Source of the DNA: Bacteroidota bacterium
GTDB lineage: Bacteria > Bacteroidota > Bacteroidia > AKYH767-A > 2013-40CM-41-45
Reading direction: 5' to 3'
Assembly (NCBI GenBank): GCA_016708785.1
Contig: JADJFC010000003.1
Location: 248,001-312,000 of the forward strand
DNA: 64,000 nt
Positions within the stretch are counted from its first letter, which is position 1. Each line of letters starts with the position of its first letter. Position numbers and translations under genes: made by a program. This document shows positions 19,801 through 28,620 of this stretch, piece after piece. Under the pieces are notes generated by a model. It saw only the letters and a list, made by a program, of their open reading frames with translations. It was not told the origin of the DNA and made no database searches.

Positions 19801-22800
19801 GTATCTACTAATTATGGAAGCGGCTATCTTAGATTGTTTAAGGATGGATTACAAATCCAACAAGTAAGTAGTAGCACCCCCGCAACATTCAATGGTCTAA
19901 CTGGTGGCATTTACACTGTAGCGGTTTACACTTTTTCCGGAGTGCAAGCCACATCAACTACTGATTGTTTAAATGGAAGTAATTATCAATATAATATCAC
20001 AAAGGATTTCTTCGTGCCTACTGATAATATTTTGAATCCCGTAATACAATCTATTAATTCAAATTTAAATTGTGATAGAACATTTTCTGTTCTTAATTCG
20101 CAAAATTATAATTCAATTCGATGGTTTTATAATGGCAACCCAATTCCGAATGAAACTTTAGCAACCTACACGGCTCCGATTAATCAAAGTGGTGATTATT
20201 CTGTTGAAGTAGAAGGGAACAATCACTGTGGCCATTCAAATTCATTGCATTACTCTGTTAACTTAAATGCTACAATTTCTGGAGGTAATACAAATTGTGG
20301 AAGTAATGTTTATTCTGTTCCACAAAATGGCAATAATTCTTTATGTCAATGGACTGTACCAGCTGGAGCTAGTTTCGTTCAAAATGGCAATTCAATAACG
20401 GTTAATTGGGGGACTGCTTATATTACAGGAGGAACAATTTCATGTACAGTAGTTGATGTTTGTGGTAATACGGCTTTTGATCAAATCACTGTTGCATCTT
20501 GCTGTAATTTGACAGTAAATGTAAATGTCAATTCAACTTGTAACGGGTTGAACAATGGCATTATTACCGCTTCACCTGTTTCCGGTACGAGCCCTTATCA
20601 ATTTTCATGGAGTCCATTATTAAATTCAAGTCCAGTTGTAAGTAATGTTCCTGCTGGAATTTACTCTTTGACGGTTACCGATAAAAATGGATGCCAGTCA
20701 ACTGTGAACAACATTACAGTTTCTAATAGCCAATTGATTACCTATGATGTTAAGGAATATCAGTCTTGCACTGGAATGAATAACGGAAGTCTTGGTGTTG
20801 CAAATGTAAATCATGGCGTTGGACCTTACACATATCTATGGAACAACTTGCAACAAACTGCTATAATTACCAACTTATTGGCAGGAACCTATAGTGTTAC
20901 TGTGACCGATTCTAGGGGATGTTCTGTTAGCAAAAATAAAGTCGTTAACAATTTTCCTTCAAATTTACCAACTCCGATTATTTCTGGTTCGACAAGTGCT
21001 TGTGGAAACATGTTTGGAAGTAATCGTTATACGATTCCTAATTTTAATAGCACCTACGCAGATATGTACAGCTGGACTGTAGTTCCTAATTCGGGCTCAG
21101 CTACAATTACATATCCACAAAATATAAAAAGCAGTGCTGTTATTAATTGGCAGAATACTGATGGCGGAAAAATTATTGTTTCCTTTGGACCAGCAAGTTG
21201 TTGTATGAGAGAGACACTATATGTACAAGGCTGTTGTACCAACACTCATACATATTACGATGGACAAGCTTCGAGTAATTTATTTGTCAATTCAAATATC
21301 AGCTTAAGCGGCATGGTGTTCAACGGTAACTTCATTATAGATGAAAATTTAACCTTGAATAACTGTGGTATTGTAGAATTCGCTCCAGGAAGTCAACTAA
21401 CAGTAAATCCTGGCGTTACCTTAACTATAAATAATTGTACCTTAACTTCAAGTGGCAGTTGCTGTAAGATGTGGAAAGGGATAGTTTTGAAAGAAGGGGC
21501 CAAAATAGAAATTAAAAACAATTCAACAATAAGTGAAGCAGAAATCGGCTTGATGGTGAATGACAAGTCAACGTATAACATTTCTCAATCACACTTTAGA
21601 AATAATTATATTGGAATTAAAATTGGTAATGGAATTCAATCAGTCGATCTAACAGGATCTTCTATAAGCAGTACAGAATTCTACTCAGATGTATTTTCTT
21701 GTAGCAGCACAAACTATAATTGTTTTGTTCCTCAATATGACGGACAGACAACAGTTTTGGGTATAAGGCCATATGCAGGAATATATATCAACTTATGTTC
21801 TTTTGTGAAAATTGGAAAAACTCCGAATGTAGCTGGAGGGGATATACGCTTTTATAATCTCAGCAATGGAATTATTTCTCATAATTCTAACTTGTATGTC
21901 AGCAATACATCATTCAAGAATATTATTCTCGATAATGCATATACACCTTTGTTGGGTAATTTTAATGGTTGTGGAATAAGTATCAATGGCGGATATCTTT
22001 CTTTGAAGGGACTTGGTGGAACTTATGGATCTGATATTTGTTTTGAAAATTGTAATTATGGAGTGGTAAATAATAAAGGGAATTGCGATGTTAGTCTTGT
22101 TGCATCTACGCCAGATAATAATACTGTTATCTACTTAAGCGATACCAAAAAAGCAACAGTAACAGATAATTGTATTCAAGGTATGAAATATGGAGTATTT
22201 ACATATCATAATCCTGATGCAGATATTCTAATTGACAAAAATGATTTCCGTATGTCCACTACTAAAAACTCAATTGCTTGTGTAAGAACTGATGAATTCA
22301 GCCTTGGAAATAAAATTGTGATTAGTAATAATACAATGAAATTAAATCTTGCCGCGTTTGGTGTTGTGAATTACGAATTATCTGCTGGTGAGATTAAACA
22401 AAATTCCATCGAGATGAATAACAATGCCAATTTATATGGAATTATGGTTTATGCAGGCGGAAAGAATGTTTATAAGTGTAATAGTGTAAATGCCCTGCAA
22501 ACGTATAACAATCCACAAGTTGGTATCGCTGTAAGTTCAAGCCGTGCAAATGAGCTCTCTTGTAACTGGGTTAACCGTCAACAAAACGGAATTAATTTTT
22601 ATGGGGCTTGTAATGATACAAGACTAAGGGGCAATTCTATGAACAATCATGACATTGGTTTGGGAATTTATTATGATGGTATCATTGGAGTACAAAAACA
22701 CAATGGAAATACTTGGAATGGAACAATGTCATCTTATGGAGCATATTTGTCCGGTATAGACCAGAACTTAGCAGATTTGAATAAGTTCTATTATTTGAGT

Positions 22801-23913
22801 TCTGGCACTAATAATTATCCAACGGTAACAAATGATCCAGGATACGATTGGTTTCAAATTGACAATGATGGAGAAGAATTTTCTTGTGCAAAGTTTGATT
22901 GTCTTCCAACAATTCCTCACGAAGAAGAAGAAGGGAAACCTGAAGACGGAGAAATTGCGGTCAATTCTGGTAATTCAGACCCGATATCTCAGGCAACAAA
23001 TTATTTTGCGGATAGATTTTTATTCGAAAAACTGAAAAGCAACTCAGATTTATTGTTGAACAACCCAATACTTCAAGCATTTTTCAGTCAGCAATTATCA
23101 GGTAACATTGGAGTGTTTTCTGAATTGGATGAAGAAATTGCCGATGCTGTACGGTGGGAAACGGTTTACGCATTAACGTATTCCACCAATGCGACGATGA
23201 TTAAAAATGCTACGGATTCAATTAATAATCTTGATAGCCTTTTACAATTAGATCCCAATAACGCTGCTCTTAAGGATCAGATGATAGAGATTAATGAAAG
23301 AATTAAAATTACTCAGGAAAGTAATAGGCTAATTTATGAAACAATTAAGCAGATTCAAGATTTCAAAAAAGCGAATGCCTTATCAGGAAACGGAGCTGTT
23401 ATTACCAATGAGGTTTATGAAATAAATGAAGCTAAGATCAATGAAATTTACTTGAACACAGTTGCTAAAGGTGTGTTCAGTTTCGATTCATATCAAACCA
23501 ATGAAATCGTTGGCATTATGAATCAATGCCCGTATATCGGAGGTAATGCTGTTTACGAAGCACGTTCATTATACTCATTAATTGATCCTGATTATGTTTG
23601 GAATGATTATGTGATTTGTGCATTAGGTGGTATATCGCCTCGATTAAGTGGTGGAAAAATTGATAAAGTGTTTTCTGTGTATCCAAATCCTACAACAGGG
23701 ATAATCAATTTAACTTATGAAATAGAAAATGATCAATCAGGAGAAATTATTATTACTGATGCATTAGGGGTAAAAAAGGCTGTAGTGAAAATAGATCACA
23801 ATAATTCAGAAATGAATATCAATTTATCAGATTTAGCTCCAGGGATTTATTACTACTCGATTTTAGTAAATAGTATACCAGAGAAAAATGGTGTCATTAC
23901 TATAATTAAATAA
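16882..23913 (+). CDS. Giant multidomain T9SS surface protein (2343 aa)
   Basis: Signal peptide at 1-23 (KKLSSIVLQLLLLFWFNTTF-GQ), then a fibronectin type III domain at about 24-112. Residues 113-480 form a globular, possibly TIM-barrel-like domain of unknown activity (TLILYKIYKADNS, TKVAIQASPA, DIIYIEEYFPAHP). Next come Ig/PKD-like modules (500-1200) and two SprB-type repeats (about 1206-1357; each with NG-IxxxPVxG-PYxFxW and AGxYxxxVTDxxGC). A right-handed beta-helix of N-rich rungs spans about 1500-1960. An acidic linker (HEEEEGKPEDGE) and a helical segment (2035-2220) precede the terminal sorting domain VYPNPTTGIINLTY...GIYYYSILV. It is likely a surface adhesin or polysaccharide-binding protein; any enzymatic role is speculative. 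Confidence 0.8.
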   Translation: MKKLSSIVLQLLLLFWFNTTFGQCGIPTGATTLSASTNSVSLTWTAVSGALSYNVQYRIVGTTTWSSATTSSALITLTGLTPVTGYEWQVQAICSSGSSAYSATTITATAIVMGQDRMIMVEVFGSNIFAIDEQGGTTFQRQIDLINYCQSHGIKTLILYKIYKADNSTIVKGSVISSPTSSLNSGQQAMETKLRNFVISAHAAGVTKVAIQASPASASTIPTTIFDNVNQYNKRALIINPTGNACIDMLYIESDWWYSSDCQPCAAITDWNDWFTPGMIAMHQAKLTAGTTPGPYWPLVTGTYISNLNTLNSSGVSPQAIANAMDGNIDIIYIEEYFPAHPVSGNDFDDANPFFSRDASLGQRFFVFSNNTIPSITIPLFSAEASSNSGNNFFGDNMLNADNFCFKQGGTCYSLDDFKNRFETDYNTIVNPYSESAGSSHATQTMNQIIASSSVPNIINNSGVGWFKFGCMPDARHLISLPADQLDIRTCNITLQADEIVTNTTHNSSNYSIPNWLNDPSHGIGTNASPVSYKWYKNGVDQGISTPTCTLQVTNGVEDIWTAEIEFDDPNSDAIFNNLKLRDDIHVKGYTPSLSISADVTTICPNSVVTFTPTSDGVNPSYEWFINGASKGFANIFQTNEIDATADVTAIMTSDALCSGNLTTNSNTITISVFSTTPPTIISLNNNYCSNDASVTLQGNPPGGIFSIDGTTASELNPGILAISPHDVVYTSIDGNSCSTSVTQNVVINDLPPVIVPTSPVDVCVNETAFNLNSNINPNPSSGDFSGSNVSLNGSTFEYNANAAGTGTHVIQYLYTDPGTSCTRTSDITMNVTPNSYNPSFTFSASALVLNIGQQTTLSFNLSPAPSCATGTVQLWWRHDPIGVNTTHLLQNIPCPPCTLDIVPSGFSAGGDDFIENDELYLVYIPCDCAAAQEFTSNSLAVSFSPGCYFPTDIFISDINYATCPNYDNGSVTVSTNYGSGYLRLFKDGLQIQQVSSSTPATFNGLTGGIYTVAVYTFSGVQATSTTDCLNGSNYQYNITKDFFVPTDNILNPVIQSINSNLNCDRTFSVLNSQNYNSIRWFYNGNPIPNETLATYTAPINQSGDYSVEVEGNNHCGHSNSLHYSVNLNATISGGNTNCGSNVYSVPQNGNNSLCQWTVPAGASFVQNGNSITVNWGTAYITGGTISCTVVDVCGNTAFDQITVASCCNLTVNVNVNSTCNGLNNGIITASPVSGTSPYQFSWSPLLNSSPVVSNVPAGIYSLTVTDKNGCQSTVNNITVSNSQLITYDVKEYQSCTGMNNGSLGVANVNHGVGPYTYLWNNLQQTAIITNLLAGTYSVTVTDSRGCSVSKNKVVNNFPSNLPTPIISGSTSACGNMFGSNRYTIPNFNSTYADMYSWTVVPNSGSATITYPQNIKSSAVINWQNTDGGKIIVSFGPASCCMRETLYVQGCCTNTHTYYDGQASSNLFVNSNISLSGMVFNGNFIIDENLTLNNCGIVEFAPGSQLTVNPGVTLTINNCTLTSSGSCCKMWKGIVLKEGAKIEIKNNSTISEAEIGLMVNDKSTYNISQSHFRNNYIGIKIGNGIQSVDLTGSSISSTEFYSDVFSCSSTNYNCFVPQYDGQTTVLGIRPYAGIYINLCSFVKIGKTPNVAGGDIRFYNLSNGIISHNSNLYVSNTSFKNIILDNAYTPLLGNFNGCGISINGGYLSLKGLGGTYGSDICFENCNYGVVNNKGNCDVSLVASTPDNNTVIYLSDTKKATVTDNCIQGMKYGVFTYHNPDADILIDKNDFRMSTTKNSIACVRTDEFSLGNKIVISNNTMKLNLAAFGVVNYELSAGEIKQNSIEMNNNANLYGIMVYAGGKNVYKCNSVNALQTYNNPQVGIAVSSSRANELSCNWVNRQQNGINFYGACNDTRLRGNSMNNHDIGLGIYYDGIIGVQKHNGNTWNGTMSSYGAYLSGIDQNLADLNKFYYLSSGTNNYPTVTNDPGYDWFQIDNDGEEFSCAKFDCLPTIPHEEEEGKPEDGEIAVNSGNSDPISQATNYFADRFLFEKLKSNSDLLLNNPILQAFFSQQLSGNIGVFSELDEEIADAVRWETVYALTYSTNATMIKNATDSINNLDSLLQLDPNNAALKDQMIEINERIKITQESNRLIYETIKQIQDFKKANALSGNGAVITNEVYEINEAKINEIYLNTVAKGVFSFDSYQTNEIVGIMNQCPYIGGNAVYEARSLYSLIDPDYVWNDYVICALGGISPRLSGGKIDKVFSVYPNPTTGIINLTYEIENDQSGEIIITDALGVKKAVVKIDHNNSEMNINLSDLAPGIYYYSILVNSIPEKNGVITIIK

Positions 23914-23943
23914 AAGTCAATATTATTTTATTATAATTTGGAA

Positions 23944-23977
23944 AATGCAAGTTCAATTTGAACTTGCATTTTTTTTA
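23944..23977 (+). terminator. Rho-independent terminator of the T9SS operon
   Basis: AATGCAAGTTC at 23944-23954 pairs perfectly with GAACTTGCATT at 23960-23970 across a five-base loop, followed by a run of T. It lies 31 bases after the stop of the 2343-aa protein. Confidence 0.85.
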
Positions 23978-24023
23978 CAGATGTTTTAATAAATTATGGT
24001 TGTTTGCACAAAAACATATTAAT

Positions 24024-24733
24024 TTCAAACAACATCTTTCGGAGATCTGTAAAAATCCATTCTATGCAGGCTTGCTATCGCATAAATTGTTAGAAGGAAA
24101 GATCATTGAAGGGAAACATGAAAAGTTTATCACACCTGAAATTTTTCGAAAGGTGAATGAAATGCAATCGAAATATTTTCATGGCTTTACATGGAATATG
24201 GACAATCAAAAGTTACTATTAAAACTGTTTTACATGTGTGATAAATGTAAGACTGCTTTAAGAGGCTATATCATCAGAGCTAAAGGATTGCATTATTATA
24301 AGTGCAATACAATAGGTTATGGCTGTAACATTCGCGCAACAGTCTTAGAGGGGAAGTTCGAACAAGAATTAAGAAAGTATTCAATACCTCAAGAATTTGT
24401 AGAGATGTTGAAATACCAATTGACGGCAACTTTCAATCAACTAATAGATGAGAAAGAAGAAAGGGATGTGAATTTGGGTAAAGAATATCTGATCAAAAGC
24501 AGAAAATTGAAAAGGTGCAAGAACGATTTGCGTTAGATCTGATTTCTCAAGAAATATATTTGAAAGTAGGTGCCAAATTGAAAGAGGAATTAGGTTCAAT
24601 GGAGAAGGAAAATGGAGGTATAGGAATTCAAAAGTCGAACCTTGAATTATTTATAGAAAAAGCATTGAATTTATCCGCAAACCTCAATGAAATATGGCAT
24701 TCTGCGGGCTACCATGGAAAACAAAAGTTATAG
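24024..24733 (+). pseudogene. Large serine recombinase, C-terminal remnant
   Basis: Residues matching the Recombinase domain are clear (EICKNPFYAGLLSHKLLEGK, then HEKFITPEIFRKVNE), followed by a recombinase zinc ribbon with CDKC ... YKCNTIGYGC. The catalytic resolvase domain with its serine, normally 130-150 residues at the N-terminus, is absent: sequence before 24024 is the terminator of the preceding gene. The C-terminal coiled coil is split; adding one A at 24480-24482 joins GK-RISDQKQKIEKVQERFA to the frame ending at 24733. Even with the repair the protein cannot be active. It is evidence for past integration of a mobile element at this place. Confidence 0.75.
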
Positions 24734-24845
24734 TATTTGGTGTTTCCAGAAGGGTTGAATTACTCCAAGCAAAATAACGAAAGTCGAACCGGAAAAGTGA
24801 ATTCGTTTTTCAATGCAATCTCTACAATCTCAAGTGAATGTGGCC

Positions 24846-24888
24846 AAAAAAACAAAGGACTTAGCAAGATAAATCTCACTAAGTCCTG
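24846..24888 (-). terminator. Hairpin terminator following the tRNA fragment
   Basis: On the minus strand AGGACTTAG ... CTAAGTCCT forms a nine-base stem, followed by TTGTTTTTTT. It lies directly downstream of the tRNA 3' fragment, as expected of an originally intact tRNA gene with its own terminator. Confidence 0.65.
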
Positions 24889-24892
24889 TTTG

Positions 24893-24953
24893 GTAGTTGG
24901 GACCGGACTCGAACCGATGACCTTTGGGTTACGAGCCCAAAGGTCCGCCTTTT
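24893..24953 (-). pseudogene. tRNA 3' fragment (anticodon loop CTCGTAA, Thr-like CGT)
   Basis: Minus strand: anticodon stem-loop TTGGG-CTCGTAA-CCCAA, variable region AGGTC, T-arm ATCGG-TTCGAGT-CCGGT, then CCCAACT, A and an encoded CCA. The matching 5' acceptor strand (AGTTGGG) and a D-arm are missing; sequence beyond about 24955 is unrelated. The anticodon stem extends to a perfect ten-base pairing (GACCTTTGGG/CCCAAAGGTC). The loop differs by one base from the CTCATAA of elongator tRNA-Met genes, so a decayed Met copy is an alternative to Thr. Such 3' fragments are left as attachment-site duplicates by integrating elements. Confidence 0.55.
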
Positions 24954-24967
24954 TGAGAAAAACAGCT

Positions 24968-25020
24968 AAATTCTTTAATTCTCTAATAAACTGGTTCGAA
25001 AACAATCCTGTCGGTGCTTA
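24968..25020 (+). repeat. Diverged direct repeat, left copy (possible attachment site)
   Basis: AAATTCTTTAATTCTC...AATAAACTGGTTCGAA... matches 28418-28470 at 39 of 53 ungapped positions, in the same orientation, 3450 bases apart. Both copies are followed within about 10 bases by a hairpin of short GAGTGTGA-like words. The right copy begins just upstream of the start of a tyrosine recombinase gene, so the pair may be old att sites bounding 25.0-28.5 kb. Confidence 0.5.
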
Positions 25021-25026
25021 ACCGCA

Positions 25027-25101
25027 GTGTATGAGTAGGAGTAAGTGTAAGTAGATACTTATAAAATTCGGGCTTACACCTACTCTTACACTGACTTACA
25101 C
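25027..25101. repeat. Imperfect inverted repeat of short TAAGTGTAAG-like words
   Basis: The left arm (25027-25051, GTGTATGAGTAGGAGTAAGT...) pairs with the right arm (25073-25101); the inner 17 positions match at 15. The loop is about 21 bases. The rest of 25102-25429 is non-coding, and I see no clear promoter box in it. Confidence 0.5.
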
Positions 25102-25429
25102 AAAACAGTTTAAGTCGTCGTTTCATTTTTGGCTACTAACAGTACTTACACCTTCTGTTCAATTCCCTTTATATTTAAACTAAACAAATTGCAGCTTATA
25201 ACAATAGTATATAAATTTACCCTAAATTGAGAATTGGTTCATTTCAGATATTTAACTAATTTAAAATAAGTCTTAAATTTCACTCAAATCATTATTTGAC
25301 AGCATACTGACACTAATGTTTTGACTGGACAGTAAACAGAATCAATTAAATTTCCAAGTTTAGAATTTCAATGAAATACTCATATTAAATAAACTGGTAT
25401 CAAATCTTTCAACTTCAAAAATAATAATT

Positions 25430-27102
25430 ATGAAATTAAACTTACTACTAATTTTTATTTTACTTTTTATTAAGGGCTCTTCTGCTTTCGATTATTATTG
25501 GATCGGTGGGTCGGGAAATTGGAATGACTATGCAAATCATTGGGCAACAACTTCCGGAGGTTCGACATTTCAAGTCGGTCCACCTACACAGAACGACATT
25601 GTATACTTTGATGTAAACTCATTCAACAACTCTTCAGACAAAGTGACTATCGATTCAAATGCAGATTGCAAAAGTTTCAACTACGATAACTTTTCCTATG
25701 CCGAAATAGAATGTGATACTATTACTAGGCAACTTAATGTATATGGCGACATCAACATTACTACTCCATTTAATTTCTCCTTTGATGGCGAACTGATAAT
25801 CCGATCAACATCTAGTATTAGAACTTCTTTTACCCCGCTCTTTAGTACCATAGTATTTGATGGCACTGGAGAAACTTTCACATTGGCAGATTCATTATTG
25901 AGTGAAAATAAAATATTGTTTTTAAATGGAAGTTTGTTTACCCAAAGCTATGCAGTTTATCTTAACTCAGTATCGTGTGCTCAATCTACAACAGTGAAGC
26001 TGATTGATTTTGAAAGCTCCGATATACACGTAAAAGGTTTTATTGACCTTCTTAGTTGGTATGGAACATTTGATTTCAGTGGTGCTAATGCATATTTAAC
26101 AGAGGCAGGACAAATAAAACAATTTATTTTAAGGAACATGTACGTTTATAATCACGATCCCGATTTAATTATGTATGGGTCTTCAATGGATAGTTTATTT
26201 ATAGAAAATATAAGTCATGTAGACATGCTCGATTTTTTTTGCAACTACGCGAAAATACAAAATACTCCAGGCTTTGGATTGTGTCAAATGGATGCAGGAC
26301 AGAGTAATATTGACTATATCGACGCATCCGCTGATTCGTCCTCATATCTGAGAATTTGGCTCGAGAAAGTAGTCGCACTCAAAAAATAATATCCGCGCAA
26401 GACTTAACAATCGATGGAAGTGTCTATAACGATGGAGGTGAGATATGCGAAATCGACTCCCTTATAGCTAAGAAAAATTTAAACATAACAGGTTTTGCAC
26501 CTATAATAGATTATTTTAATCAATTAAATGTTAAATATGTTGAAGTTGCAAATAATGGCTCATACTGTTTAATATTTTGCGATCGAATGCAATTGCAACC
26601 AAATACCAGTCATGTATTCGAATCAAGATATGCAATAACGATTGATACATTGATTGCTTCTGGTAGTTCAGGTCAATTAATATATTTTTCGAGTGATCAA
26701 CCTGGAGTTCAAGACACCATAATAATGGCAAATGACTTTTGTGGCGACTATATTAATTTTCAAGATATGTTTGTTATGGGTAATGCTAGTTATTATACAG
26801 GTGCAAATAGTACTGATGCAGGCAATAATACCGGATGGAATTTCAGCGCGTGCTTTGTAAATATGGCTGATGTACCCGAAAATAATTCATTAGTAATTTA
26901 CCCTATTCCTGCTAATGACCATATTTATTTTAATGAACCGGTAGACGCTGTAAGTATTTATAATATTACTGGTGAACTAATATTTTCTTCTCGTGAAAAA
27001 CAGATTACAGATTTGTCTGTCGCTTCTCTGAAAAGTAATTTCTACACTCTTGAAATAACCAATAAAAATGGAATTGCAAGAAGGAAGTTAATTGTTAATT
27101 GA
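25430..27102 (+). CDS. Secreted T9SS protein (frameshifted)
   Basis: ATG 25430 opens a signal peptide (MKLNLLLIFILLFIKGSSA-F), followed by YYWIGGSGNWNDYANHWATT, the W-rich opening seen in many large Bacteroidota surface proteins. The first frame stops at 26387-26389 after LEKVVALKK; a second frame reading KIISAQDLTIDGSVYNDG runs to 27102. One additional A in the six-A run at 26381-26386 joins them to one protein of about 557 aa. The C-terminal 75 residues are a T9SS sorting domain (LVIYPIPANDHIYF, SIYNITGELIF, KLIVN). The middle is beta-strand-rich without a recognised enzyme fold. It lies alone between the two diverged direct repeats together with a recombinase. Confidence 0.75.
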
Positions 27103-27296
27103 TTTAAATTAGTTCTTTGAAAGTGCGCTAAATATAGCGATCGGGTTATTATCCCGAACGGGTAATATGCAAAACTATGTATCGTGTTGGATTTGTTCGC
27201 TTTAGAAATTAATTGGTGCATATCAAAAATATGCATAAAATGCAGAAAAGTTAGGGTTTTAAATGTTATTCTTTGAATTAGTATTGTTCATTCGTT

Positions 27297-28406
27297 TCAG
27301 TTTTGAATGAGCCTTTTCCATTTCTGATCAATATAATTTTGTGAGTACTGTACGTACTTAAAGAACTCTTTGCTACCGGCAACGTGTCCTGATATTTTTC
27401 TTACCAGGTGCTCAGGCATGCCCAAATTAAGTAATGTCGTACTAGCTGTTCTTCTCATAGTATGACTTGAAATATGATCGCAGAAACGATAGGATCTCCC
27501 GTCTTTGAACTTTAGAAGTTCTTTAAGTATGCCACGCTTTCTTCTTTTCTTCTGGACTAAGTCTGTCCATCCGGCTAGCTCTCCAATTTTTCGAAAATTC
27601 TTGTTTAACGTTAGTAGCTGGAATCGCGGCAAGAGAAATAATTTGTTTTTTTTATATCGCTGTATAATTTCTACAGCATACTCTGGCAATTTTATTTGAG
27701 TTTTTACTTGAGTTTTCTATGAAATTACTTTAAGGTCATATTCATTATAAACTGTTTCAATATTTGATCTTTTTAATGCAGTTAGATCAGAATATCTAAG
27801 ACCCACTGTGCAGCCAAACACGAATATGTCTTTTGAAACTTTTAATTGATAGGGGAGAAGTGCCTCAAATTCTTTGTAGTAGATTAACTTGTTGATTTGT
27901 TCAGCATTTAATGCGATCACCGGAATTTCCTCTGAAATCGGGTAGAATAATTTTTGTAATTGTTTTGTTTCTATTCCTTTTTCTGTGTTCAAGTAGTTAA
28001 AAAATGATCGTATCAATTTTAAATTCGTACCAACATAGTTGTCGTGATTGTTTTTAGTTTTATACATATAGTTTGTCAATCCTCGGTAAACTTTTTTCCA
28101 ATAGTTTCTTTCGATGAGAAATTGTCGGCTGGTGCAATTGTTTAAATTTTTAATGCGTAATGTTATTCTGTTCTTAGCAACGAAATCTAAAAGAAGCTTT
28201 TGTAGACTCCGATAATTATTAACGGTTCCTGGTTTCATCTTCGAGCCATTTTTAAGTAATCGCTTTCCTGTTTGGCAATCAAGAATAAATTGGTTTAATA
28301 GAAAGAAAAAGTCGGATGTTTTGTTTCGCTTTGCAGAAGTAGATACCAAGTTAAGAATAACCGAATGGAGTATGCTAAACGTTTTGAATAGACTTATTAT
28401 TTTCAT
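27297..28406 (-). pseudogene. Tyrosine recombinase (phage-integrase family) with an in-frame stop
   Basis: The two halves lie in the same frame. The first (from ATG 28406, 229 aa) has a SAM-like core-binding domain and the first catalytic arginine in FGCTVGLRYSDLTAL. After a TAG at 27717-27719 the frame continues KTQVKTQIKLPEYAVEIIQR and contains SSHTMRRTASTTLL (HxxR), ISGHVAGSKEFFKYV (H/W box) and the nucleophile tyrosine in VQYSQNYIDQKW. Thus all catalytic residues remain and only one codon is bad. The family cuts and rejoins DNA at att sites; here it lies beside the right copy of a diverged direct repeat. It may be inactive, or the TAG may be a sequence error. Confidence 0.8.
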
Positions 28407-28417
28407 AAAAAGTGCCC

Positions 28418-28470
28418 AAATTCTTCAATTCTTCAATAAAGCGGTTCGAAATAATAACGGTCGGGGCTAC
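28418..28470 (+). repeat. Diverged direct repeat, right copy (possible attachment site)
   Basis: AAATTCTTCAATTCTT...AATAAAGCGGTTCGAA... matches the copy at 24968-25020 at 39 of 53 positions. It sits 12 bases upstream of the recombinase start codon on the opposite strand and ten bases before a hairpin at 28481-28554. Confidence 0.5.
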
Positions 28471-28480
28471 TAAACTCAGT

Positions 28481-28554
28481 TTTGAGTTTGGAGTGTGAGT
28501 GTGATAAAATCGATTCTTTCCTGGAGCTTTCGAGTTACACACTCGAACTCAAAC
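28481..28554. repeat. Imperfect inverted repeat of GAGTGTGAGTGTGA type
   Basis: TTTGAGTTTGGAGTGTGAGT (from 28481) pairs with the reverse complement of 28531-28554 (rich in ACACTCGAACTCAAAC), with one bulge and a few mismatches. It separates the recombinase start from the end of the giant protein gene. A similar word set, without a clear second arm, occurs at 41878-41900. Confidence 0.5.
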
Positions 28555-28620
28555 TAAGAATGGTGTGATGTTCAAACGAATTTACAATTATAAATCGGTT
28601 GGACTTTTCACTGATCAGGG

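Noticed and set aside
24760..25005. Open frames on both strands across the tRNA fragment
   Set aside because: They translate tRNA and terminator sequence; the tRNA-derived structure explains the region better.
10314..27719. Stop-codon reassignment as the reason for in-frame stops
   Set aside because: The other genes in the window end normally with TAA, TAG and TGA, and only three internal stops are seen (two TAA, one TAG).
28418..28470. The GGTTCGAA word of the direct repeats as part of another tRNA T-arm
   Set aside because: The flanks do not form a T-stem and no acceptor or anticodon arm can be built around it.
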